NCBI GenBank assembly: GCA_963728535.1
Contig: CAVSKK010000001.1
Location: forward strand, 2,294,001-2,358,000
Origin: VAXT01 sp963728535
GTDB taxonomy: Bacteria; Actinomycetota; Thermoleophilia; Gaiellales; Gaiellaceae
Reading direction: 5' to 3'
DNA length: 64,000 nucleotides
Made by a program: the position numbers and the translations under genes. Shown piece by piece: positions 57,102-64,000 of this stretch (positions are counted from its first letter, which is position 1; the number at the start of each line of letters is the position of its first letter). The notes beneath the pieces were generated by a model. The model was not told where the DNA came from and searched no databases. It was given only the letters and a program-made list of their open reading frames with translations.

Positions 57102-58243
57102 GCCATGTCACGGTGCCTGGCACCGGGACAGGTCTGATCGAGCCACACGGCGGGGCGCTCGTCGACCGGACCGGGGAGCGGCCGGGCGACCTCGACTCTC
57201 TCGCGACGATCACGCTCACCTCGCGCGAGGTGTCCGATCTGGGCATGCTCGCCTCGGGCGCGCTCTCGCCGCTCGAGGGCTTCATGGGCTCCGAGGACTA
57301 CGAACGGGTCGTCGAGAACATGCGCCTCGCGAGCGGCCTCGCCTGGGCGCTCCCGGTCTGCCTGGCGGTCGAGAAGGCCCCGGAGGGCGACCGCGTCGTC
57401 CTCGCAGACGAAGACGGCCGCGCGCTGGCCGTGCTCGACGTCGACGAGGTCTACGAGTACGACAGAGAGCGCGAGGCGGAGAACTGCTTCCGCACGACCG
57501 ACGAGGCCCATCCCGGCGTGGCGCGGCTCTACGCGCAGCATCCCCTCTACCTGGCGGGACGCGTCACCGTCTTCGACCGGCCCGAGCCCACCTTTCCAGA
57601 GCTGGCGAAGGACCCTGCCGAGACCAGGGCCGAGTTCGCGGAACGGGGCTGGCGGCGCGTCGTCGGCTTCCAGACCCGGAACCCGATCCACCGCGCCCAC
57701 GAGTACCTGACGAAGGGCGCGCTCGAGACCGTCGACGGTTTGCTGATCCACCCACTCGTGGGCGAGACGAAGTCCGACGACGTGCCGGCGGCGACTCGGG
57801 TCGAGTGCTACCGCGTCTTGCTCGACAAGTACTACCCCGCGGACCGCGTGGTTATCTCGGCATTTCCAGCGGCGATGCGCTACGCAGGCCCGCGCGAGGC
57901 GATCTGGCACGCGATCTGCCGCAAGAACTACGGCTGCTCGCACTTCATCGTCGGCCGTGATCACGCGGGCGTCGGCGACTACTACGGCACCTACGATGCT
58001 CAGCTGATCTTCGACGACTTCGAGCCGCACGAGCTCGGGATCGAGCCGATGTTCTTCGAGCACGCCTTCTGGTGCAAGGCCTGCGGCTCGATGGCGACGC
58101 CGAAGACCTGCCCGCACGGAGCCGACGACCACGTCTTCCTGTCCGGCACGAAGGTGCGCGAGCTGCTCGAGGCGGGCGAGCTTCCGCCGGTCGAGTTCTC
58201 ACGGCCAGAAGTGGCTGAGGTGCTGATAGACGCGTATAGGTGA
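57098..58243 (+). CDS. sat: Sulfate adenylyltransferase (ATP sulfurylase)
   Basis: 381 residues, the single-polypeptide Sat type: FQTRNPIHRAHEYLTKGAL (nucleotide-binding HxxH), GRDHAGVGDYYGTYDAQ and a zinc-like site CKACGSMATPKTCPH. It makes APS from sulfate and ATP. Residues about 3-13 (HVTVPGTGTGL) are encoded by a REP-like palindrome and precede the usual family start LIEPHGGALVDR. The stop codon lies inside the left arm of a 162-base palindrome. Confidence 0.94.
   Translation: MSHVTVPGTGTGLIEPHGGALVDRTGERPGDLDSLATITLTSREVSDLGMLASGALSPLEGFMGSEDYERVVENMRLASGLAWALPVCLAVEKAPEGDRVVLADEDGRALAVLDVDEVYEYDREREAENCFRTTDEAHPGVARLYAQHPLYLAGRVTVFDRPEPTFPELAKDPAETRAEFAERGWRRVVGFQTRNPIHRAHEYLTKGALETVDGLLIHPLVGETKSDDVPAATRVECYRVLLDKYYPADRVVISAFPAAMRYAGPREAIWHAICRKNYGCSHFIVGRDHAGVGDYYGTYDAQLIFDDFEPHELGIEPMFFEHAFWCKACGSMATPKTCPHGADDHVFLSGTKVRELLEAGELPPVEFSRPEVAEVLIDAYR
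57103..57136. repeat. REP-like palindrome inside the sat N-terminal coding region
   Basis: CCATGTCACGGTGCCTGGCACCGGGACAGGT resembles the elements at 18129 (CCATGTC-CGGCGTCTGACACCGGACATGT), with the near-palindromic core CGGTGCCTGGCACCG. It stays in frame with sat and adds about 11 residues to the N terminus. Confidence 0.5.
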
Positions 58244-58401
58244 CCTGCCCGGCAACAGTTGGCGTGCCTCTGGCGCGCGATCTGCGGCGCCAGGCGGTGT
58301 CCTCAGTCGCGCCCGGGCTGACTAGCCCGAGCGCTCCCTGCGTCCTACCCTGGCTTGCACCTCGCACGCCAGAGACACGGAACCGTCACCGGGCAGGTCA
58401 C
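58240..58401. repeat. Long imperfect palindrome B (162 bases)
   Basis: Perfect 13-base terminal inverted repeats GTGACCTGCCCGG (58240-58252) and CCGGGCAGGTCAC (58389-58401). Further pairing blocks include CTCTGGCG (58268-58275) with CGCCAGAG (58367-58374) and an apical CGGGCT-GACT-AGCCCG stem (58314-58329). Size, terminal repeat length, four-base apical loop and position (2 bases before the start of a transporter gene) resemble element A at 40356. The sat stop codon lies in the left arm. It could act as a terminator or mRNA switch, or be a mobile element remnant. Confidence 0.72.
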
Positions 58402-58403
58402 AG

Positions 58404-59294
58404 ATGACCTGGCAGCTCTCGGTCACGGGTCTGCTGATCGGGGCGCTCGTCGGGTTGACGGGGATGGGGGGCGGGTCGCTGATGACCCCGATCCTCATCC
58501 TCGTGTTCGGCTTCAAGCCGACCCTCGCGGTCGGCACCGACATCCTCCACGGCGCCGTCTTCAAGAGCTTCGGCGCTGTTCGCCACCGGCGGCTGGGGAC
58601 CGTTCACGCGCGGATCACGTTCTGGATGTTCCTCGGGTCGGCTCCGCTGTCGCTGGTCGGAGTCGAGGTCGGCGACTGGCTGGAGCAGCAGTACGGGAGC
58701 GGGGTCGAGTCGGCCTCCGCGAAGGTGATCGGAGGGGCGCTCGTGCTCGGCGGCCTCGGCTTCCTTGCCAAGACATTCGTCAAGCGCGGCGTCCAGCCGT
58801 CGAGTGCGCCCTTCCTGCTGGCCAACCGCGACCGAACGATCTGCGTCGCGCTCGGAGCTAGCGGGGGCTTCATCGTCGGGCTGACCTCGGTCGGCAGCGG
58901 CACGTTCTTCGGGCTCGTGATGCTGCTCGTCTTCCCGCTGACCGCGGCCAAGATTGTCGGCACGGACATCTTCCATGCGGCGGCCCTGCTCTGGGTCGCC
59001 GGTATCAGCCATCTCGTTCACGGGAACGTCGATGTCGGCGCAATGGCGTGGCTCCTGCTCGGGTCGATTCCCGGCGTCCTGCTCGCGAGCAAGTTCACCG
59101 TGCGCCTCCCTGACGGGGCGCTGCGTGTCGGTCTCGGCGCCGTGCTCACGGCGAGCGGGGTCAGGCTGCTCGAGCTGCCCGGATATGAGCTGATCGTGCC
59201 GGTGGTGCTCGCCGCGGGCGGGGCGCTCGCGATCCTTGTGGAAATACGGCGGATCCAGGCCGCGCGCACCGGGCCGCAGGCGCCGGACTTCTAG
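58404..59294 (+). CDS. TauE/SafE-family sulfite/sulfonate exporter-like membrane protein
   Basis: 296 residues, about eight helices in two related halves: LLIGALVGLTGMGGGSLMTPIL and GASGGFIVGLTSVGSGTFFGLVMLL, each followed by a GTDI motif (AVGTDILHGAVFKS, IVGTDIFHAAALLW). TauE/SafE members export sulfite, sulfoacetate or other sulfur anions. Placement after the sulfite-producing genes suggests removal of surplus sulfite or a sulfonate product. The ATG at 58404 immediately follows the palindrome; the stop codon overlaps the stop of the convergent Rrf2 gene. Confidence 0.85.
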   Translation: MTWQLSVTGLLIGALVGLTGMGGGSLMTPILILVFGFKPTLAVGTDILHGAVFKSFGAVRHRRLGTVHARITFWMFLGSAPLSLVGVEVGDWLEQQYGSGVESASAKVIGGALVLGGLGFLAKTFVKRGVQPSSAPFLLANRDRTICVALGASGGFIVGLTSVGSGTFFGLVMLLVFPLTAAKIVGTDIFHAAALLWVAGISHLVHGNVDVGAMAWLLLGSIPGVLLASKFTVRLPDGALRVGLGAVLTASGVRLLELPGYELIVPVVLAAGGALAILVEIRRIQAARTGPQAPDF

Positions 59295-59737
59295 GGGACG
59301 AGGACCGAGAGCTCTTCCTTCCACCGACCACCCGCGCGCTCGACGAGGTCGGCGAAGGTGGTCTGCTCGAGGATCTCGATCGTGGCGTCGCGGACCTCGC
59401 CCCAGGTGTCACGGAGCGAGTCGGCGACGAACTTCGGGCAGCTGTCAGGGTGTCTTCGGGTGGCGTAGCCGATCGGCGCGAGCTGGCCCTGGAACAGGCG
59501 CACGACGCGCTCCAGGGTGATCTCCTCGGGCGTCTTGTTCAGCCGGTAGCCGCCGGACGGGCCGCGCTCGGAGCGGACGATGCCGGCCGTGCGCATCGTC
59601 GGCATGAGCTGCTCGAGGACCGACTGGGGGGCTCCGGTCCGGCGGGCCAGCTCCTCGAGCTTCATCGGGCCACCGCCGTCGAGCGCCAGCGCCAGCAGCG
59701 CGCGCGTCGCGTAGTCAGTTCGACGTGAGACCCACAT
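59291..59737 (-). CDS. Rrf2-family transcriptional regulator
   Basis: 148 residues, winged-helix Rrf2 type: MWVSRRTDYATRALLALAL, LEELARRTGAPQSVLEQLMPTMRTAGIVRSERGPSGGYRLN. Only one cysteine is present (DSCPKF), so it lacks the three-Cys cluster site of IscR and is closer to CymR-type regulators of sulfur metabolism. It is divergent from the sulfate importer genes, with a clear palindrome in the shared 107-base gap, and so probably represses the importer when sulfur is sufficient. Confidence 0.88.
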   Translation of the reverse strand: MWVSRRTDYATRALLALALDGGGPMKLEELARRTGAPQSVLEQLMPTMRTAGIVRSERGPSGGYRLNKTPEEITLERVVRLFQGQLAPIGYATRRHPDSCPKFVADSLRDTWGEVRDATIEILEQTTFADLVERAGGRWKEELSVLVP

Positions 59738-59793
59738 CGACGGTTCTCATTTGACGGACGAAGACGGCCTGCCTAGAGTTCATTGTCGAGAAA

Positions 59794-59812
59794 GTTTACA
59801 GAAACAGTAAAC
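59794..59812. promoter_or_regulatory. Palindromic operator between rrf2 and the sulfate importer
   Basis: GTTTAC-N7-GTAAAC, a perfect 6-base inverted repeat in an AT-rich patch. It lies 57 bases upstream of the rrf2 start and 33 bases before the importer start, so one site could control both directions. Confidence 0.5.
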
Positions 59813-59844
59813 ATTATCAACAACCCGAGAGAAAGAGGCCGCCG

Positions 59845-60843
59845 TTGATCCGCTCGACCTACCTGCTTTTCGCACTCCCCGCGCTTGCCGTGTCCCTCGG
59901 CGCGACAGCCTGCGGCGGCTCGTCTGCGAGCGCACAGGGAGGCAACAAGCTGACCCTGGTCGCGTACTCCACACCCCGTGAGGTCTACGAGGAGCTGACG
60001 AAGGAGTTCGCCCAGACGGCGCCCGGCAACGGAGTGTCGTTCGACGAGTCATACGGCAGCTCGGGCGAGCAGAGCCGGGCGGTCGAGTCGGGTCTCAGCG
60101 CCGACGTCGTCGCCTTCTCGCTCGAGCCCGACATGAAGCGTCTCGTCGATGCGGATCTCGTCGACGGGAACTGGGCGAGCGCAGAGCACAAAGGGATGAT
60201 CTCGAACTCGGTCGTCGTCCTCGCCGTTCGCAAGGGCAACCCCAAGGGGATCGAGACCTGGGACGACCTGACGAAGGACGGCGTCGAGGTGATCACGCCG
60301 AACCCGTTCACCTCGGGCGGAGCGCGCTGGAACGTCATGGCGGCCTACGGCGCGCAGCGCGAGCTCGGTCGAAGCCACGACGAGGCAGTCGCGTTCCTGG
60401 AAGAGCTGTTCAAGCACGTCTCGGTGCAGGACAAGAGCGCGCGGGAGTCGCTGCAGACTTTCACCGGCGGCAAAGGCGACGTGCTGCTCGCGTACGAGAA
60501 CGAGGCAATCACCGCCCAGCAGAAAGGGGAGTCGCTCGACTACGTGATCCCCGACCAGACGATCCTGATCGAGAATCCAATCGCCGTCACGAAGGACGCC
60601 GGCACGCAGGCCGCGGCATTCCTCGACTTCCTCCGGTCCGAGAAGGCGCAGAAGGTGTTCGCCGAGAAGGGCTACCGCTCGGTCCTACCGAGCCTGGTCG
60701 ACGCCTCGGTGTACCCAAAGCCGAAGACGCTCTTCACGATCCAGGATCTCGGCGGCTGGGACGAGGTGCAGGACACGTTCTTCGACCGGGAGGACGGAAT
60801 CATGGCGGGCATCCAGCGCGAGGTCGGCGCAGCGCTTGAGTAG
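59845..60843 (+). CDS. Sulfate ABC transporter, substrate-binding lipoprotein
   Basis: 332 residues. Signal peptide with a lipobox (AVSLGATAC), then the Sbp/CysP fold: LTLVAYSTPREVYEEL, SFDESYGSSGEQSRAVESGLSADVVAFSLEPDM, WDDLTKDGVEVITPNPFTSGGARWNVMAAYG and LLAYENEAI. It captures sulfate (or thiosulfate) outside the cell for the permease encoded next. The TTG start at 59845 has GAGAAAGAGG upstream. The stop lies inside the start of the permease gene. Confidence 0.9.
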   Translation: MIRSTYLLFALPALAVSLGATACGGSSASAQGGNKLTLVAYSTPREVYEELTKEFAQTAPGNGVSFDESYGSSGEQSRAVESGLSADVVAFSLEPDMKRLVDADLVDGNWASAEHKGMISNSVVVLAVRKGNPKGIETWDDLTKDGVEVITPNPFTSGGARWNVMAAYGAQRELGRSHDEAVAFLEELFKHVSVQDKSARESLQTFTGGKGDVLLAYENEAITAQQKGESLDYVIPDQTILIENPIAVTKDAGTQAAAFLDFLRSEKAQKVFAEKGYRSVLPSLVDASVYPKPKTLFTIQDLGGWDEVQDTFFDREDGIMAGIQREVGAALE

Positions 60844-61654
60844 CGTCGCGCAGGAAGCGGCCCCGCTCAGGCCCAGGCGCACGGCGAGCCTGAGCCTCGG
60901 TGTGACGACGGGCTACCTCAGCCTGATCGTGCTCGTGCCCCTGGCGGCGGTCGTGCTCCGCTCGCTCGAGGGCGGCATAGGGGCGTTCTGGGACGCGGTC
61001 TCCGAGCCGCAGGCCGTGGCCGCGCTCAAGCTGACGTTTGCGATCTCGCTCGGGGTCGTCGTCATCAACGCCGTGGTCGGGACGGTCACCGCATGGGTGC
61101 TCGTGCGCGACTCGTTCCGCGGAAAGAGCATCGTCAACGCCCTCATCGACCTGCCCTTCGCGTTGCCCACGATCGTCGCGGGGCTGACGCTCCTCGCGCT
61201 CTACGGCCCGAAGAGCCCGGTCGGCGTGAACGTCGCCTACACGACGACGGCGCTCGTCCTCGCGCTGCTCTTCGTCACGCTTCCATTCGTCGTCCGGACC
61301 GTCCAGCCGGTGCTCCTCGAGCTCGACCTGGAGATGGAAGAGGCGGCCCAGTCTCTCGGCGCGACGTCCTTCCAGACCTTCCGGCGGGTCGTCTTCCCCA
61401 ACCTGTTCCCCGCGATCCTCTCCGGGACGGCGCTCGGTTTTGCCCGCGCACTCGGGGAGTTCGGCGCGGTCGTCCTGATCTCGGGGAACCAGCCTTTCAA
61501 GACCGAAGTCGCCTCCGTCTACATCTTCGGCCAGATCGAGAGCGACAACGTCACCGGCGCGGCGGCGGTCTCGGTCGTGCTGCTCGTCGCCTCGCTCGCC
61601 GTGCTCCTTGCGATCGGCGGCGTACGCCGCTGGGCCACGAGGCATGACAACTAG
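60836..61654 (+). CDS. cysT: Sulfate ABC transporter permease CysT
   Basis: 272 residues, six helices and the permease EAA loop (MEEAAQSLGATSFQTFRRVVFPNLFPAILSGTALGFARALGEFGA). IDLPFALPTIVAGLTLLALYG is typical of CysT/CysU. It forms the channel with CysW. TTG at 60836 overlaps the binding-protein stop. Confidence 0.92.
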   Translation: MSSVAQEAAPLRPRRTASLSLGVTTGYLSLIVLVPLAAVVLRSLEGGIGAFWDAVSEPQAVAALKLTFAISLGVVVINAVVGTVTAWVLVRDSFRGKSIVNALIDLPFALPTIVAGLTLLALYGPKSPVGVNVAYTTTALVLALLFVTLPFVVRTVQPVLLELDLEMEEAAQSLGATSFQTFRRVVFPNLFPAILSGTALGFARALGEFGAVVLISGNQPFKTEVASVYIFGQIESDNVTGAAAVSVVLLVASLAVLLAIGGVRRWATRHDN

Positions 61655-62435
61655 GTACGCATTGAGATTCGTGGCCCTCGGCTACCTCGCCGCGGTCCTG
61701 ATCGTGCCCGTTGGGCTGGTCTTCTACCGTGCCTTCGAAGACGGGCTCGGTGACTTCTTCGCTGCGATCACGACGCCGGAGGCGCTCCACGCGCTCTGGC
61801 TCACGGTCCTGATCGCGCTGATCGCCGTCCCGGCCAACACGGTGTTCGGCGTGCTCTGCGCGCTGGCGATCGTTCGCCGGCGCTTTCGCGGGCACGGCCT
61901 CGTGAACAGCGTCGTCGACCTGCCGCTCGCCGTCTCGCCGGTCGTCGTGGGCCTTGCGCTCGTCCTGGTCTACGGACGCAACGGCTGGTGGGGAGGATGG
62001 CTGATCGACAACGGCGTCCAGGTCATCTTCGCGCTGCCCGGGATGGTGCTCGCGACGATCTTCGTGTCGCTGCCCTTCGTCGTGCGCGAGGTGGTTCCGG
62101 TGCTGCGGGAGGTCGGGGACGAACAGGAACAAGCCGCGGCCACGCTCGGCGCCTCCTCCTGGCAGGCTTTCTGGCGGGTGACGCTGCCCGCCATCCGCTG
62201 GGGCGTGGCGTACGGAGTCGTGCTGACAACGGCCCGCTGTCTCGGGGAGTTCGGCGCGGTCAGCGTCGTCTCCGGACGGATTGCGGGGCGCACCGAGACG
62301 ATGACCCTCCACGTCGAGGAGCGTTTCCAGTCGTTCGACCTGACCGGCGCCTACGCGTCGTCGGTCGTGCTCGCGCTGCTGGCAGTCGCGACCCTGCTGG
62401 CGATGACGCTCCTGCGCAAGGACGACGCGCGCTGA
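61644..62435 (+). CDS. cysW: Sulfate ABC transporter permease CysW
   Basis: 263 residues, paralogous to CysT: VVDLPLAVSPVVVGLALVLVYG, the EAA loop (EQEQAAATLGASSWQAFWRVTLPAIRWG) and ARCLGEFGAVSVVSG. ATG at 61644 overlaps the cysT end by 11 bases. The stop shares one base with the cysA start. Confidence 0.92.
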   Translation: MTTRYALRFVALGYLAAVLIVPVGLVFYRAFEDGLGDFFAAITTPEALHALWLTVLIALIAVPANTVFGVLCALAIVRRRFRGHGLVNSVVDLPLAVSPVVVGLALVLVYGRNGWWGGWLIDNGVQVIFALPGMVLATIFVSLPFVVREVVPVLREVGDEQEQAAATLGASSWQAFWRVTLPAIRWGVAYGVVLTTARCLGEFGAVSVVSGRIAGRTETMTLHVEERFQSFDLTGAYASSVVLALLAVATLLAMTLLRKDDAR

Positions 62436-63445
62436 TGGCGATCGAGGCCCGCAACGTCACCAAGCGCTTCGGCGACTTCGTCGCGCTCGACGACGTTTCG
62501 GTCGAGGTCGCGAGCGGCTCGTTGACCGCGCTGCTCGGCCCGAGCGGCGGCGGCAAGTCGACGCTGCTCCGGGTGATCGCAGGGCTGGAGGAGCCCGACG
62601 CAGGCGAGGTCTTCATCTCCGGCGAGGAGGCGACGCACATCTCGCCCCAGAAGCGCGGCGTCGGCTTCGTCTTTCAGCACTACGCCGCGTTCAAGCACAT
62701 GACCGTCTGGGACAACGTCGCCTTCGGCCTCTCGATTCGGAAGCGGCCGAGGCGAGAGATCGCCGATCGCGTGAGCGAGCTCCTCGACCTCGTCCAGCTG
62801 GGCGGCCTGGCGAAGCGGTATCCCGCCCAGCTTTCCGGTGGCCAGCGCCAGCGGATGGCGCTCGCGCGTGCGCTCGCCGTCGAGCCGAACGTGCTCCTCC
62901 TCGACGAGCCGTTTGGCGCGCTCGACGCGCGTGTGCGGAAGGAGCTACGCGGCTGGCTGCGACGGCTGCACGACGAGGTGCACGTGACGACGATCTTCGT
63001 CACCCACGACCAGGAGGAGGCGATGGAGATCGCCGACCAGATCGTGCTCATGAACCAGGGCCGCGTCGAGCAGGTCGGCGGGCCCCGCGAGCTCTACGAG
63101 GAGCCGGCCAACGAGTTCGTGATGGGCTTCGTCGGGCCCGTCAACCGGCTCGGCGACTCGTTCGTGCGCCCGCACGACCTCGAGCTGCGAAACGAGCCGA
63201 ACGGGAAGACCACGCCCGGGACGGTGCAGCGGGTCGTGCATCTCGGCTTCGAAGTGCGTGTCGAGCTCGTGCTCGAGGACGGCCGCGACTGCTGGGCGCA
63301 GGTCACGCGTGAGGAGGCGGAGGACTTGGAGCTCGCCCCCGGCAGCAGGGTCTTCGTGCGCCCGCGCCGCACGCGAGTTTTCTCAGGAAGCGAGGGCGAG
63401 GAAGGGCAGCTCGCTCGTCAGCTCGAGGGTGCCGATCGAGGGTAG
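62435..63445 (+). CDS. cysA: Sulfate ABC transporter ATPase CysA
   Basis: 336 residues. ATPase motifs: LLGPSGGGKSTLLRVIAGLE (Walker A), QHYAAFKHMTVWDNVAFGL (Q loop), QLSGGQRQRMALARALA (signature), VLLLDEPFGALDARV (Walker B) and TTIFVTHDQEEAMEIADQI (switch His). A C-terminal TOBE-like domain follows (VRPHDLELRNEPNGKTTPGTV). It powers sulfate uptake. The 3' end overlaps the convergent last gene by 63 bases. Confidence 0.94.
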   Translation: MAIEARNVTKRFGDFVALDDVSVEVASGSLTALLGPSGGGKSTLLRVIAGLEEPDAGEVFISGEEATHISPQKRGVGFVFQHYAAFKHMTVWDNVAFGLSIRKRPRREIADRVSELLDLVQLGGLAKRYPAQLSGGQRQRMALARALAVEPNVLLLDEPFGALDARVRKELRGWLRRLHDEVHVTTIFVTHDQEEAMEIADQIVLMNQGRVEQVGGPRELYEEPANEFVMGFVGPVNRLGDSFVRPHDLELRNEPNGKTTPGTVQRVVHLGFEVRVELVLEDGRDCWAQVTREEAEDLELAPGSRVFVRPRRTRVFSGSEGEEGQLARQLEGADRG

Positions 63446-64000
63446 CCAGTCCCGGCGGCAGGTCGTGCGGGAGAGTGCGCCTTGCTCTCTGTGCATGAGC
63501 CAGTTGTCGAAGGACTGATCCTGGGCGATCCGAACGAGGGCCACGCGGATCGAGGCGCGCGCTGACGGGAGCGAGAACGCTCCGAGAGGCGAGGTCGGGC
63601 TCAAAGCCCGGACGCGAAACACCCCTTCATGCGTCTTCAGCGTGACCGCCCGGCCTCCTGACATCCTGAAAATGGATGCGGGCGCCAGGCCATCGATGGC
63701 GACGCCCTGACGGCGGTGGTTGAGCCATGAAGGCGCGGGGGTGACTGAGACGAGCCTGGCCGCGGCGTTCGAATAGGTGCTCTGGTACTGCGCAATCTCC
63801 GCTCCCGAGGGTGGGGCCACGCGGATGCGACGCGCGATTCGAGCCTGCCGAAGCTCGTCCGCGATCACTCCGAGCGCGATCGGCCGCGACGCTCCGGCGC
63901 GGGCAAGCGCGCCCCGGTACGCCGCTGCGCTGCCGCCGAAGCGGTTGACGACGATCGCACGCTCGGCAGCCTTCACGTCCGCGGCTTTTACCGGCACGTA
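63383..64000 (-). CDS. Uncharacterised secreted-type protein, C-terminal part
   Basis: At least 206 residues; the frame is open at the window edge, so the N terminus is missing. It has FGGSAAAYRGALARAGASRPIALGVIADELRQARIARRI, a helical part like the N-terminal region of SurA/peptidyl-prolyl isomerase-type chaperones, and a conserved-looking end (CRRDWLPSIGTLELTSELPFLALAS). I associate such proteins with Thermoleophilia but know no function. It faces cysA tail to tail with a 63-base overlap. Confidence 0.55.
   Translation of the reverse strand, partial: YVPVKAADVKAAERAIVVNRFGGSAAAYRGALARAGASRPIALGVIADELRQARIARRIRVAPPSGAEIAQYQSTYSNAAARLVSVTPAPSWLNHRRQGVAIDGLAPASIFRMSGGRAVTLKTHEGVFRVRALSPTSPLGAFSLPSARASIRVALVRIAQDQSFDNWLMHREQGALSRTTCRRDWLPSIGTLELTSELPFLALAS

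Overview
The window is high-GC, densely coded DNA with one real gene at almost every position and no gene-free stretch above about 210 bases. It looks like the chromosome of an actinobacterium, most likely of the Thermoleophilia/Gaiellales type. Reasons: futalosine-route menaquinone genes; a Rieske / b6-like cytochrome b / subunit IV-cytochrome c fusion complex; cyclase-NB-ARC-TPR and SARP-NB-ARC-TPR regulators; cysteine-paired PASTA tails; many leaderless-looking promoters (TANNNT placed 6-8 bases before the start codon). The taxonomic call is an inference. I saw no rRNA, tRNA, CRISPR array, prophage or transposase.

Layout. 1-3.3 kb: two GT87-like membrane glycosyltransferases (the first cut by the window edge), converging on a DUF402 gene and a YmdB phosphodiesterase. 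3.3-8.3 kb: a degenerate LytM protein, an AI-2E-family membrane protein, hemB-hemL and two small proteins of unknown role. 8.4-13.5 kb: two tandem cyclase-domain/NB-ARC/TPR regulators. 13.5-22.8 kb: a respiratory-quinone block (ubiD-like, Rieske, cytochrome b, subunit IV-cytochrome c, ubiX, quinone methyltransferase, polyprenyl synthase, mqnE, mqnA, mqnC). This joins menaquinone synthesis to its oxidising complex. 22.9-29.4 kb: four secreted proteins, two ending in Cys-pair PASTA domains and two tandem phosphodiester-glycosidase-like paralogues. 29.4-33.1 kb: DedA, a sugar aminotransferase and a membrane nucleotide-sugar dehydratase/epimerase. 33.1-33.8 kb: a Phd/VapC toxin-antitoxin pair. 33.9-42.8 kb: a UvrD helicase, a PhoX-like protein, a DUF354 protein, asparagine synthase, a NhaP antiporter and a sugar-phosphate transferase. 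42.8-47.4 kb: a DUF2182 protein, then a small membrane protein, a methyltransferase and a membrane phosphatase/sulfatase-like protein.

47.5-63.4 kb is a sulfur island. It holds a LysR regulator with an Fe-dependent dehydrogenase, a SARP regulator, then a compact run: FrdA-family flavoprotein, two-subunit fumarase, phosphosulfolactate synthase (ComA), APS/PAPS reductase, APS kinase and ATP sulfurylase. A TauE/SafE exporter, an Rrf2 regulator and a complete sulfate ABC importer follow. Sulfate would be imported, activated and reduced to sulfite. The gene next to the reductase is a sulfite-fixing ComA, and no sulfite reductase lies in the window. I read this as a candidate sulfonate-making pathway with unexplained fumarase and flavoprotein steps.

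Other unusual signals: two ~165-base imperfect palindromes immediately upstream of transporter genes; a REP-like palindrome that also forms part of the sat reading frame; apparent CTG start codons at CTGA stop/start junctions; and three genes broken by single-base frameshifts (Rieske subunit, mqnE, methyltransferase), which could be assembly errors.
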